NCBI RefSeq assembly: GCF_026341825.1
Contig: NZ_JAPENY010000003.1
Span: 434,001-498,000 of the forward strand
Source: Streptomyces sp. NBC_00620
GTDB lineage: Bacteria; Actinomycetota; Actinomycetes; Streptomycetales; Streptomycetaceae
Reading direction: 5' to 3'
DNA: 64,000 bases
Below are positions 7,435-14,951 of the stretch, piece after piece. The notes beneath the pieces are model-generated. The model was not told the DNA's origin, searched no databases, and saw only the letters and a program-made list of their open reading frames with translations. Position 1 is the first letter of the stretch. Each line of letters opens with the position of its first letter. A program made the position numbers and the translations under genes.

Positions 7435-7848
7435 TCAGCCGACCTCGCAGTTCATCGTGGTGTCGGCGACACCGTCGAGCCGGGCACCCCAGGGCCAGTT
7501 GTCGGCCAGGTCGTGGGCGCGGATCAGCCGGTAGTAACAGGTGCCGCGGCCCCAGTCGATGGCGTACACGGCGGAATCCGCGCTGGAGCGGAAGGAGGCG
7601 GCCTTGTCGTGGAGGAACTCCGGGACGTCCGTATAGCCGGGCGGTGTGTAGCACCAGGACGATCCGTGTTGCCCCGCGCCGGTCCAGAAGCAGACGTCCC
7701 CGGCCTGCGGAGCGCCGAGGGCGGTCACGGGTGCGGCTCCGGCGGCTGCCGCGGGGACGGCGTCGGCGGCGGTCGCGGGGGCGGCGCCGCCCAGCAGAGC
7801 GGTGGCGGCGAGGGCGGCGGCTGCGGGCATGGCGAGGCCACGGAACAT
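7435..7848 (-). CDS. Secreted peptidase inhibitor family I36-like protein
   Basis: First gene of the three-gene operon. The 137-residue precursor has a signal peptide (1-28, ending PATAA-D), an Ala/Pro linker, and a domain with DVCFWTGAGQHGSSWCYTP and CYYRLI, giving four Cys plus a final NCEV. The spacing of Cys and aromatic residues is that of I36-type secreted proteins. The ATG at 7848 is chosen because AGGAG (7852-7856) precedes it and the signal peptide starts there. An in-frame start at 7959 would add a non-signal extension. Confidence 0.75.
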   Translation of the reverse strand: MFRGLAMPAAAALAATALLGGAAPATAADAVPAAAAGAAPVTALGAPQAGDVCFWTGAGQHGSSWCYTPPGYTDVPEFLHDKAASFRSSADSAVYAIDWGRGTCYYRLIRAHDLADNWPWGARLDGVADTTMNCEVG

Positions 7849-8049
7849 GGAGACTCCTGGTGGGAGGAAGCGACGCCGGGGCGGGTCCTGATCACCGGCA
7901 AGATCAACGTGCCCTCGTGAGAACGGGCCCATGCGCGGTTCCCACCGAATGATGATCATTGGTGGAGTGCGGGGTCATTCGTCCCACTCGCAGCTCACAC
8001 CGGCGCGAAACCCGCAGGTCCGCGCGCTCCCCGGACGCCCCGACCGGTC

Positions 8050-8286
8050 CTAGTGCGGCATCCAAGTCAGCTTGTCGCCACCCACCCAGCGCACCACGTC
8101 CGGGTCGTCGAGATCGTGCACCGTGATGCCGTAGGCCGCGGCCGTTGTCAGTACGTCGGTGAGCGCCCTCGCCTGGCCCACCACTTCGCCGTCGATCTCC
8201 ATGATCCGGAACGGCGGCGTCCCCGGCTGTACCCCGAGCACCATGATCCGCGGGTAGGACAGGTGTGGGCTCGCGATTTCGGTCAT
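8050..8286 (-). CDS. Small conserved hypothetical protein
   Basis: A 78-residue protein beginning MTEIASPHLSYPRIMV and ending GDKLTWMPH. It has no signal or membrane segment and looks like a small alpha/beta fold (IMEIDGEVVGQARALTDVLTTAAAYGITVHDLDD). The ATG at 8286 gives the compact protein. The in-frame extension to 8550 is Arg/Pro-rich and is antisense to the start of the PHP gene, so it is not used. No function is assigned. It is divergent from the PHP gene. Confidence 0.6.
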   Translation of the reverse strand: MTEIASPHLSYPRIMVLGVQPGTPPFRIMEIDGEVVGQARALTDVLTTAAAYGITVHDLDDPDVVRWVGGDKLTWMPH

Positions 8287-8399
8287 GAGTCGAGCGTAGA
8301 ACGGTTCCTTCCGGTCAGCGCTCCCGCTTCCCGGCGGCGGTGACCGTCCGCCGTGCGGGGCGGCGGCTGCTGGGCAAGGCTTGGAGGAGGGAGGTGCCC

Positions 8400-9437
8400 A
8401 TGGATCCCGTCGAGGCGCTGGACCGGATCGCGTTCCTGCTGGAGCGGGACCAGGCCCCCACCTATCGCGTACGTGCCTTCCGCACCGCCGAGGCCGTGCT
8501 GGCCGCGCTGCCCGAGGGCGAGGTGGAAGAGCGCGTGGCCGCCGGGTCACTGGAGTCGCTCAAGGGCGTCGGACCCAAGACGGCGCAGGTCGTGCGGGAG
8601 GCGCTGGCCGGTCAGGTGCCCGGCTATCTGGAGAAGCTCGAGCAGGCGGCCGGGGCGCCGCTCGCCCAGGGGGGTGAGGGGCTGCGGGCGCTGCTGCGTG
8701 GCGACTGCCATCTGCACTCCGACTGGTCGGACGGCGGCAGCCCGATCGAGGAGATGGGCAGGACCGCGGCGCGGCTCGGGCACGACTGGGCGGTGCTCAC
8801 GGACCACTCGCCGCGGCTGACCGTGGCGCGCGGGCTGTCTCCGGACCGTCTGCGCGAGCAGTTGGCGGTGGTCGCGGAACTCAACCGGCGGTGGGCGCCG
8901 TTCCGGCTGCTCACCGGCATCGAGTGCGACATCCTCGACGACGGGTCGCTCGATCAGGAGCCGGAGTTGCTGGAGCGGCTCGATGTCGTGGTGGTGTCCG
9001 TGCACTCCAAGCTGCGCATGGACGCGAGGCCGATGACCCGCCGTATGGTCGCCGCCGTACGCAATCCGCTGGCGGACGTGCTCGGGCACTGCACGGGCCG
9101 CCTGATCACCGGACGCGGACGGCCCGAGTCGGAGTTCGACGCGGACGCGGTCTTCGGGGCCTGCGCGGAGTCCGGCACCGCCGTGGAGATCAACAGCCGC
9201 CCCGAACGGCTCGACCCGCCGCGCCGGCTGCTGCGCCGGGCGGTCGACGCGGGCGTGCTGTTCTCCGTGGACACCGACGCGCACGCTCCGGGCCAGCTCG
9301 ACTGGCAGATCCACGGCTGCGCGCGGGCCGAGGAGTGCGGGGTGCCGGCGGAGCGAGTGATCACCACCTGGACGGCGGACGAGCTGCTGTCCTGGACCAG
9401 GGACCGGACGACCCCGGCTCGCGTGAGCGGTGCCTGA
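8400..9437 (+). CDS. PHP domain phosphoesterase with N-terminal helix-hairpin-helix region
   Basis: 345 residues. Residues 1-90 resemble the helical region of PolX-type polymerases (DPVEALDRIAFLLERD, then the hairpin LKGVGPKTAQVV at 54-65). Residues 100-335 are a PHP metal-dependent phosphoesterase: DCHLHSDWSDGG (102-113), TDHS (134-137), E175, H202, GH (229-230) and DTDAH (291-295), which together supply the metal ligands. The nucleotidyltransferase (polymerase) domain of PolX is missing. DNA-end or nucleotide phosphatase activity is plausible but unproven. The ATG at 8400 is preceded by a GGAGGGAGG ribosome binding site. Confidence 0.82.
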   Translation: MDPVEALDRIAFLLERDQAPTYRVRAFRTAEAVLAALPEGEVEERVAAGSLESLKGVGPKTAQVVREALAGQVPGYLEKLEQAAGAPLAQGGEGLRALLRGDCHLHSDWSDGGSPIEEMGRTAARLGHDWAVLTDHSPRLTVARGLSPDRLREQLAVVAELNRRWAPFRLLTGIECDILDDGSLDQEPELLERLDVVVVSVHSKLRMDARPMTRRMVAAVRNPLADVLGHCTGRLITGRGRPESEFDADAVFGACAESGTAVEINSRPERLDPPRRLLRRAVDAGVLFSVDTDAHAPGQLDWQIHGCARAEECGVPAERVITTWTADELLSWTRDRTTPARVSGA

Positions 9438-9552
9438 CGTCCGCCACCGCACGCCCACTCCCCGCATGACCACGGTGTACCCGCCGTGACACACGTCACC
9501 GGGTCCGCCCCCCTCCCCGGGAACACCTACCGGTAGTTCCCCGTTGAACAAA

Positions 9553-9713
9553 CTGTGGGTGCGGATGGAACAGTGTCCCCGGGCCTAACCCTTCGCCCAC
9601 AGGGAAGATCGTTCGGCTGAAGCCCTGTGGAGCCCCCGCCGAGAGGCGACCGCCGTCCGTGCCCACCACTGACGACCCCGACCGTGATTCCCCCGTCCGG
9701 TCGGGGTCTTTCG
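9553..9713 (+). ncRNA. Structured small RNA candidate (possible 6S-like/Ms1-type RNA)
   Basis: No protein frame explains this stretch, but it folds well. GTGGGTGCGGA (9555-9565) pairs with TCCGTGCCCAC (9656-9666) over 11 positions with two G-U pairs. Inside are CCACAGGG (9597-9604) with CCCTGTGG (9623-9630), and a CGCC-GAGA-GGCG hairpin with a GNRA loop (9637-9648). An intrinsic terminator follows at once. The layout, a roughly 160-nt RNA with a closing stem and its own terminator in front of an oxidoreductase gene, recalls the RNA polymerase-binding small RNA of Streptomyces. That identity is a guess; the structure itself is seen. Confidence 0.5.
9674..9708 (+). terminator. Intrinsic terminator of the small RNA candidate
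   Basis: GACCCCGACCG (9674-9684) and CGGTCGGGGTC (9698-9708) form a perfect 11-bp stem, with a loop that contains five consecutive C. It is followed by TTTCG on the plus strand. Confidence 0.75.
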
Positions 9714-9741
9714 CATGCCCTCACCCGGGGCGAGTGTCCCC

Positions 9742-9772
9742 TTGACTTCGAGTGCTCTCCAATTCGTAGCGT
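9742..9772 (+). promoter_or_regulatory. MerR-type promoter of the SDR gene, probably leaderless
   Basis: TTGACT (9742-9747) and TAGCGT (9767-9772) are 19 bp apart, the long spacing typical of promoters opened by MerR regulators. The spacer holds the small dyad GAG-TG-CTC. The -10 box ends seven bases before the ATG at 9780, so the transcript should start at or next to the start codon. No MerR gene is in the window. Confidence 0.55.
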
Positions 9773-9779
9773 TCCGGGC

Positions 9780-10739
9780 ATGACCACTGCACAGCACAAG
9801 ATCGGTTCCGGTTTCGGCGCCCGGAGCACCGCCGACGAAGTCCTTCAGGGCATCGACCTCTCCGGAAAGCTCGCGATCGTCACGGGCGGGTACTCGGGCC
9901 TGGGCCTGGAGACGGCGCACGCACTCACCAAAGCGGGCGCCCGTGTCGTCGTTCCCGCGCGACGCCCCGACGCCGCCCGTGCGGCGGTGGACGGCATCGA
10001 GGGTGTCGAGGTGGACGAGCTCGACCTCGGCGACCTCGACAGCGTCCGCGCCTTCGCCGAGCGGTTCCTCGCCTCGGCCCGCACGGTCGACATCGTCATC
10101 AACAACGCCGGGATCATGGCGTGCCCCGAGACCCGTGTCGGACCCGGCTGGGAAGCCCAGTTCGCCACCAACCACCTCGGCCACTACGCGCTCGTCAACC
10201 GGCTCTGGCCGGCGATCGCACCCGGCGGGGCGCGCGTCGTCTCCGTGTCCTCGGGCGGCCACCACAACTCGGCGATCCGCTGGGACGACCCGCACTGGAA
10301 GACCGGCTACGACAAGTGGCAGGCGTACGGGCAGGCGAAGACGGCGAACGTGCTGTTCGCCGTCCAGCTCGACCGCCTCGGTCAGGAGTCCGGCGTACGG
10401 GCCTTCTCCCTTCATCCCGGCGGAATCCTCACGCCGCTCCAGCGTCACCTTGCCAAGGAGGAGATGGTGGAGCGCGGCTGGATCGACGAGGACGGCAAGC
10501 TGGTGAACCCCGACGCCTTCAAAACGCCGGAGCAGGGCGCGGCCACTCAGGTGTGGGCCGCGACCTCGCCTCAACTGGCCGGTATGGGCGGGGTGTACTG
10601 CGAGGACTGCGACATCGCCGAGCCCGCTCCGGCGGACGGCGAGCGGACCGGCGTACAGGCCTATGCGATCGACCCCGAGCAGGCCGCACGACTGTGGGCG
10701 CTGTCGGCGGAGCTGACCGGGGTGAACGCGTTCGCGTGA
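9780..10739 (+). CDS. SDR family NAD(P)-dependent oxidoreductase
   Basis: 319 residues. A Rossmann fold is shown by TGGYSGLG (35-42), NNAG (108-111), the active-site serine region SVSSGG (155-160) and the catalytic pair Y183-x3-K187 (YGQAK). The size and the IRWDD-x-HWK segment after the serine fit the retinol-dehydrogenase/WWOX-like group of long SDRs. Substrate unknown. The ATG at 9780 is used because the protein core starts soon after and a MerR-type promoter places transcription start there. No ribosome binding site is visible, consistent with a leaderless mRNA. Confidence 0.85.
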   Translation: MTTAQHKIGSGFGARSTADEVLQGIDLSGKLAIVTGGYSGLGLETAHALTKAGARVVVPARRPDAARAAVDGIEGVEVDELDLGDLDSVRAFAERFLASARTVDIVINNAGIMACPETRVGPGWEAQFATNHLGHYALVNRLWPAIAPGGARVVSVSSGGHHNSAIRWDDPHWKTGYDKWQAYGQAKTANVLFAVQLDRLGQESGVRAFSLHPGGILTPLQRHLAKEEMVERGWIDEDGKLVNPDAFKTPEQGAATQVWAATSPQLAGMGGVYCEDCDIAEPAPADGERTGVQAYAIDPEQAARLWALSAELTGVNAFA

Positions 10740-10776
10740 CGTTCGTACGGCGTCAGCCGAACGCCGGTGTACGGCG

Positions 10777-11613
10777 TCAGGCGCGGGCGGCCATGAACTC
10801 CCGCAGGTCCGCGGTCAGTTGCCCGGCGTGCGTGGCGAACAGGCCGTGGCCCGCGTTCTCGTAGACCTTGAGCGTGCTGTCGGGCAGCAGCTCCGCCGCC
10901 CGGCGGCCGGTCAGTTCCAGGGGCGCCGAGGTGTCGTGCGTGCCGTGCACGACGAGGACGGGCAGGCCGAGTTTGGGCAGTTCGGGGGCCACGTCCAGGG
11001 TGGCCACCAGGTCGCCCAGGGCCGCACAGGCGCGCGCGGTCGCTCCGAGGCAACGGTCGACCATCGACCGCACGTACGCGGCGGAGAGTTCGTTGCCGGG
11101 GAGGTCCAGGGCGAAGAAGGCGCGGGCGCCGTCCGTGAAGAAGGCGGCCCGGTCGCGCCGGAAGGTCTCGTTGCCCGCCCTGATGAGGTCCGGGTCGACA
11201 CCGCCCGGGTGGTCCGCCGACCGGACGATCCCCGGCACCATGCCGGCGACCAGCATCACCCCGGCCACCCGCTCGACGCCGTGCCGGGTCAGGCAGCGCA
11301 CGACTTCGGCGGTGCCCAGGGAATGGCCGACCAGCGTCACGTCGCGGAGGTCGAGGTGCCGCAGCAGCCCGTCGAGGTCGTCGGCCAGGCTGTCGAGGCC
11401 GAAGCCGCCCCAGACGTCGTCGGACCGCCCGTGCCCCCGCCGGTCGAGCCCGACGCACCGGTACCCCTCCTCGGCGAGCGGCAGCATCTGGTACTCCCAC
11501 ATCTCCGTGCCGAAGTACGAGCTGTTGACGAACACGACCACCGGTCCCCCGGCCGGACCGTAGTCGACGAAGTGCAGCCGGGCGGCATCGACGGGGCTCT
11601 CGAAGTACGGCAT
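10777..11613 (-). CDS. Alpha/beta hydrolase (haloperoxidase-like)
   Basis: 278 residues with an alpha/beta hydrolase fold. The catalytic triad is readable: nucleophile S98 in GHSLG, D227 in HGTHD and H256 in ENAGHG. LDRRGHGRSD (57-66) is the typical loop of the non-haem chloroperoxidase/esterase group. Likely a cytosolic esterase or lactonase; substrate unknown. The ATG at 11613 (MPYFESP) follows GGGAGG. A longer frame to 11709 is not supported. It is convergent with the SDR gene across 37 bp. Confidence 0.85.
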   Translation of the reverse strand: MPYFESPVDAARLHFVDYGPAGGPVVVFVNSSYFGTEMWEYQMLPLAEEGYRCVGLDRRGHGRSDDVWGGFGLDSLADDLDGLLRHLDLRDVTLVGHSLGTAEVVRCLTRHGVERVAGVMLVAGMVPGIVRSADHPGGVDPDLIRAGNETFRRDRAAFFTDGARAFFALDLPGNELSAAYVRSMVDRCLGATARACAALGDLVATLDVAPELPKLGLPVLVVHGTHDTSAPLELTGRRAAELLPDSTLKVYENAGHGLFATHAGQLTADLREFMAARA

Positions 11614-11736
11614 GGGAAACCTCCCGGAATCCGGTGACGGGCGAGTCGAGTGGGTACGCCCTTCATGGTTCCGGGAGCTCCCGGCCGGGTCGATTACCTC
11701 TCGGGTCATGCCGCCCGTGAGAGCTCCCCGTCGAGG

Positions 11737-11979
11737 TCAGCCCGAGGACTCGCCGGGCTCGGGATCCTCGGGATGGACGGTGTCCGAGCGCGGAGCGCCA
11801 CTTCTGCCCGTGCCCGCCTCGTCCGTGTCGGGGACGTCCGTGCCGGGCTCGCCCTCGCCGGGATCCGCCGCGGGAGCCGGGTCCCAGGGGTCCTCGCCAT
11901 CCTGGACCTGCTGGTCCGGCATGTCCCGCGGGACCGGGTCGGTGTTCTCGCCGGGGCCCTCCGGCCGGTATGCAGTCAT
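11737..11979 (-). CDS. Small acidic, probably disordered hypothetical protein
   Basis: An 80-residue protein (MTAYRPEGPGENTD... to PGESSG) made almost entirely of Pro, Glu, Asp, Gly, Thr and Ser, with no hydrophobic core, so it is probably unstructured. It lies downstream of the ROK gene on the same strand, after a 145-bp gap. Start at the ATG at 11979; the ribosome binding site is weak. Codon bias looks coding, but there is no recognisable family. Confidence 0.55.
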   Translation of the reverse strand: MTAYRPEGPGENTDPVPRDMPDQQVQDGEDPWDPAPAADPGEGEPGTDVPDTDEAGTGRSGAPRSDTVHPEDPEPGESSG

Positions 11980-12124
11980 GTCGCACCCAATCATCAGCAG
12001 GTCGGCGCGGCCGGCACGCCCGGGCCGGGCCGTTGCCGACTCGGCCCGCACACACCGCCGCCGGGCCGTTTCCGGCCCGGCGCGAGTACCTCGGCAGTGG
12101 GTGGCGAAACAGTTCTGCAGAGGA

Positions 12125-13432
12125 TCAGTGCGGTGCGCGGTCCTCCAGCGCCGTGCGCCAGGCCGGAGAGGGGCCCTCGCCGACCGGTTCGGCCCGTCGG
12201 CCGCCGCGGGCGAAGAAGTCGGCGAGGGGCAGGATCGCGGCACCGACGGTGACCGCGTCCGGGCCCAGCTTGCCCAGGTCGATGGAGACACGCTCGGCCG
12301 GATAGCGCAGGGCGTACGAGGACGCGTACCGGCGCACGGCGGGCAGGAAGCGGGAGCCGAGCTGGAGGCCCGCCCAGCCGCCGATGAGGATGCGCTCGGG
12401 CTGGAAGAGGTTGATCAGGTCGGACAGGCCTGCGCCCAGGTACTCGGCGGTCTCCTCAAGAACGGCGAGCGCCACGGCGTCGGGCTCGGTGTGCGGGGCA
12501 CCCTGGGCGTCCTCGGGCGGGTAGGCGGCCGCGAGCATCGCGGTCAGTGCCGTCTCCTCGTCGACACCCTCCGGCGGGCGCCCGCCCTCCTCGCGCCAGC
12601 GTTCCAGGAGCGCCTCCGCCCCCGCGTACGCCTCGAGGCAGCCCAGGGCGCCGCAGCGGCAGCGGCGCCCCCTGACCCGTACGGTCAGATGTCCCCATTC
12701 GACGGCCCTGCCGTACTCCACGTCCTCCGTGACGAGGCACGCGCCGACGCCGGAGCCGAAGAGGACCACGACCGCGTTGGTGGCGCCGCGTCCGGCGCCG
12801 AACCACATCTCGGCCTGGCCGAGGGTGCGGGCGCCGTTGTCGGCGAAGAACGGGACGGTGGCGGGGAGTTCGCAGGTCTGGCGGAGCAGGGACTCGAGCG
12901 GGACGGCGTCCCAGCCGATCGTCTGGCCGTGCACCACCGCGCCGAGTCCGGGGGTACGGGCCACTATGCCGGGGACTCCGATGCCGACGCCGAGGAGCTG
13001 CTCCGGGGCGATGTCCGTCTCCGCCAGGACCTCGGCGATGCCGTCGCGGATGTGGCCGACGATGACCTCGACGTCGTAGCCCTGCTGCTCCAACGGGCGT
13101 TCGGTGCGGGCGAGTTCGGTGAGTGTGAGGTCGAAGAGCTCGACGCGCACGCGGGTTTCACCGACGTCCACGCCGATCATGTGGCCGCTGGCGGGCGCCA
13201 CCCGCAGCAGGGTGCGCGGGCGGCCGCCGTCGGAGTCGACGCTGCCGGCCTCCTCGACCAGACCGTCGGCGACCAGTTCCGCGACCACGTTGCTGATGGA
13301 ACCGGAACTCAGTCCGGTGGCCGGACCCAGTTCGTAGCGGCTCATCGGCCCGTCGAAATACAACCGTTGCAGTACAGCGGTTCGATTGCCCCGCCGCAGG
13401 TCACGGACTGTCCGCCCGTTCCGCCCCGTCAT
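12125..13432 (-). CDS. ROK family transcriptional regulator
   Basis: 435 residues. An N-terminal winged helix-turn-helix (about 10-75: GNRTAVLQRLYFDGPMSRYE, then LSSGSISNVVAELVADG) is followed by a ROK sugar-kinase-like domain with the nucleotide-binding-type motif GVDVGETRV and the zinc motif CRCGALGCLE (258-267) after EWGHLT. It is divergent from a sugar-binding lipoprotein gene, and between them lies a 23-bp element with the arms CTTAA/TTAAG. It probably represses the ABC transporter and beta-glucosidase genes, and perhaps the distant GH16 gene, until a sugar or sugar phosphate binds. The ATG at 13432 has the ribosome binding site GGAGGGGAG. Confidence 0.88.
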   Translation of the reverse strand: MTGRNGRTVRDLRRGNRTAVLQRLYFDGPMSRYELGPATGLSSGSISNVVAELVADGLVEEAGSVDSDGGRPRTLLRVAPASGHMIGVDVGETRVRVELFDLTLTELARTERPLEQQGYDVEVIVGHIRDGIAEVLAETDIAPEQLLGVGIGVPGIVARTPGLGAVVHGQTIGWDAVPLESLLRQTCELPATVPFFADNGARTLGQAEMWFGAGRGATNAVVVLFGSGVGACLVTEDVEYGRAVEWGHLTVRVRGRRCRCGALGCLEAYAGAEALLERWREEGGRPPEGVDEETALTAMLAAAYPPEDAQGAPHTEPDAVALAVLEETAEYLGAGLSDLINLFQPERILIGGWAGLQLGSRFLPAVRRYASSYALRYPAERVSIDLGKLGPDAVTVGAAILPLADFFARGGRRAEPVGEGPSPAWRTALEDRAPH

Positions 13433-13482
13433 GTGGCTCCCCTCCGGTTCGCCCGACTTGAAAGATACAGCTGTGCGATCCC

Positions 13483-13511
13483 TTGACGCGACTTTCTTCC
13501 GAGTCTTAACT
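13483..13511 (+). promoter_or_regulatory. Promoter of the beta-glucoside ABC operon
   Basis: TTGACG (13483-13488) and TTAACT (13506-13511) are 17 bp apart. The -10 box overlaps the start of the shared 23-bp element. Confidence 0.5.
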
Positions 13512-13527
13512 CACATCCTAAATTAAG
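13505..13527 (+). promoter_or_regulatory. 23-bp operator-like element, copy 2
   Basis: The element has the inverted arms CTTAA (13505-13509) and TTAAG (13523-13527) and the inner text CTCACATCCTAAA. Nineteen of 23 bases are identical to 4906-4928 upstream of the GH16 gene. Its position over the -10 and start region suits repression by the adjacent ROK protein. Confidence 0.55.
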
Positions 13528-13634
13528 TCGTGAGGGGCGTTCGAGAAGTGAACACTCGCAAGGGACGTACGCGGGGTGCCTGTACATGCCGCGGACGCCG
13601 TCATGACTCTCCTTCGGAAAGGGACGCCTGAGCC

Positions 13635-14951
13635 ATGCGCAGAATCCGAGCCGCGGCCGCCGGTGCGGTCACTGTCTCCATGCTGACCGCCGTGACCGCC
13701 TGTGGTGGCGGCTCGTCGACGGACGGTGGATCCAATGACTCGCCCAAGACGCTGACCTACTGGGCCTCCAACCAGGGCGCCAGCGTCGAGATCGACAAGA
13801 AGGTCCTCCAGCCCGAACTCGACAAGTTCGAGAAGGACACCGGCATCAAGGTGGAACTGGAGGTCGTGCCCTGGTCGGATCTGCTCAACCGGATCCTCAC
13901 CGCGACCACCTCGGGCCAGGGCCCCGACGTCCTGAACATAGGCAACACCTGGAGCGCTTCCCTGCAGGCCACCGGGGCGCTGCTGCCCTGGGACACGAAG
14001 AACTTCGACAAGATCGGCGGCAAGGACCGCTTCGTCGACTCGGCGCTCGGCTCCACGGGCGCGCAGGGCCAGGACCCGGCCGCGGTGCCGCTGTACTCGA
14101 TGTCGTACGCGCTCTACTACAACAAGAAGATGTTCGCCGACGCCGGCATCGCCAAGCCGCCGACCACCTGGGACGAGTTCGTCGCCGACGGCAAGAAGCT
14201 TTCCAAGGGCGGCAAGTGGGGAACGGCCTTCGAAGGCTCGAACCCCGCGGAGAACATCCACCATGCCGTCGTCTTCGCCAAGCAGCACGGGGGCGACTTC
14301 TTCACCGCCGACGGCAAGCCGGACTTCACCAACGACGGCGCGGTCGAGGGGGTCAAGCAGTTCGTCGACCTGATGGCCACGGACAAGATCGTCGCGCCGG
14401 GCAACGCCGAGTACGCGCAGAACCAGTCCGTGAGCGACTTCGCCACGGGCAAGACGGGGATGCTGCTCTGGCAGTCCGCGTCCGCCAACCTGGAGTCGCA
14501 GGGCATGAGCGCGGACGACTTCGGCATCGCTCCGGTGCCCGTGCAGTCCGGCGCCCCGGGGACCGGCGACAACGTCAACTCGATGGTCATGGGCATCAAC
14601 CTGTCCGTCTTCAAGAACACCGACAACCTTGACGGCGCCACCGAGTTCGTGAAGTTCATGACCAGCGACGCCGAGCAGAAGATCCTCAACACGGCGTACA
14701 GCTCCATCCCGCCGGTCAAGACCGCCCAGACGGACGCCGCCTTCAACACCCCGGCGACCGCCGTGCTCAAGGACACGCTCGCCAAGAGCGCCGTCGCGGC
14801 TCCGCAGGTCGCTGACGAGTCCCAGTTCGAGACGGCCGTCGGTACGGCCATCAAGAACCTGTTCGCCGACGCCGCCGCCGGAAAGCCGGTGACCACGGAG
14901 TCGGTGAAGGCCCAGCTCGAGAAGGCCCAGACGCAGATGCCGACGAAGTGA
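13635..14951 (+). CDS. Sugar ABC transporter substrate-binding lipoprotein
   Basis: A 438-residue family 1 extracellular solute-binding protein. The lipoprotein signal ends VTAC with C23 as the lipidation site. The mature part has the usual start (LTYWASNQGASVEIDKKV), ligand-cleft segments and a long C-terminal helical lobe. It captures a di- or oligosaccharide outside the membrane for the two permeases that follow. The ATPase is not encoded here; a shared MsiK-type ATPase is usual in Streptomyces. With the GH1 gene in the same operon and GH16 sharing the promoter element, beta-glucan oligosaccharides such as cellobiose or laminaribiose are the likely cargo (inference). Confidence 0.88.
   Translation: MRRIRAAAAGAVTVSMLTAVTACGGGSSTDGGSNDSPKTLTYWASNQGASVEIDKKVLQPELDKFEKDTGIKVELEVVPWSDLLNRILTATTSGQGPDVLNIGNTWSASLQATGALLPWDTKNFDKIGGKDRFVDSALGSTGAQGQDPAAVPLYSMSYALYYNKKMFADAGIAKPPTTWDEFVADGKKLSKGGKWGTAFEGSNPAENIHHAVVFAKQHGGDFFTADGKPDFTNDGAVEGVKQFVDLMATDKIVAPGNAEYAQNQSVSDFATGKTGMLLWQSASANLESQGMSADDFGIAPVPVQSGAPGTGDNVNSMVMGINLSVFKNTDNLDGATEFVKFMTSDAEQKILNTAYSSIPPVKTAQTDAAFNTPATAVLKDTLAKSAVAAPQVADESQFETAVGTAIKNLFADAAAGKPVTTESVKAQLEKAQTQMPTK

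Noticed and set aside
9674..9708. Stand-alone 6C RNA motif
   Set aside because: The loop has five consecutive C in only one hairpin, so I treat it as the terminator of the larger structured RNA rather than as 6C RNA.
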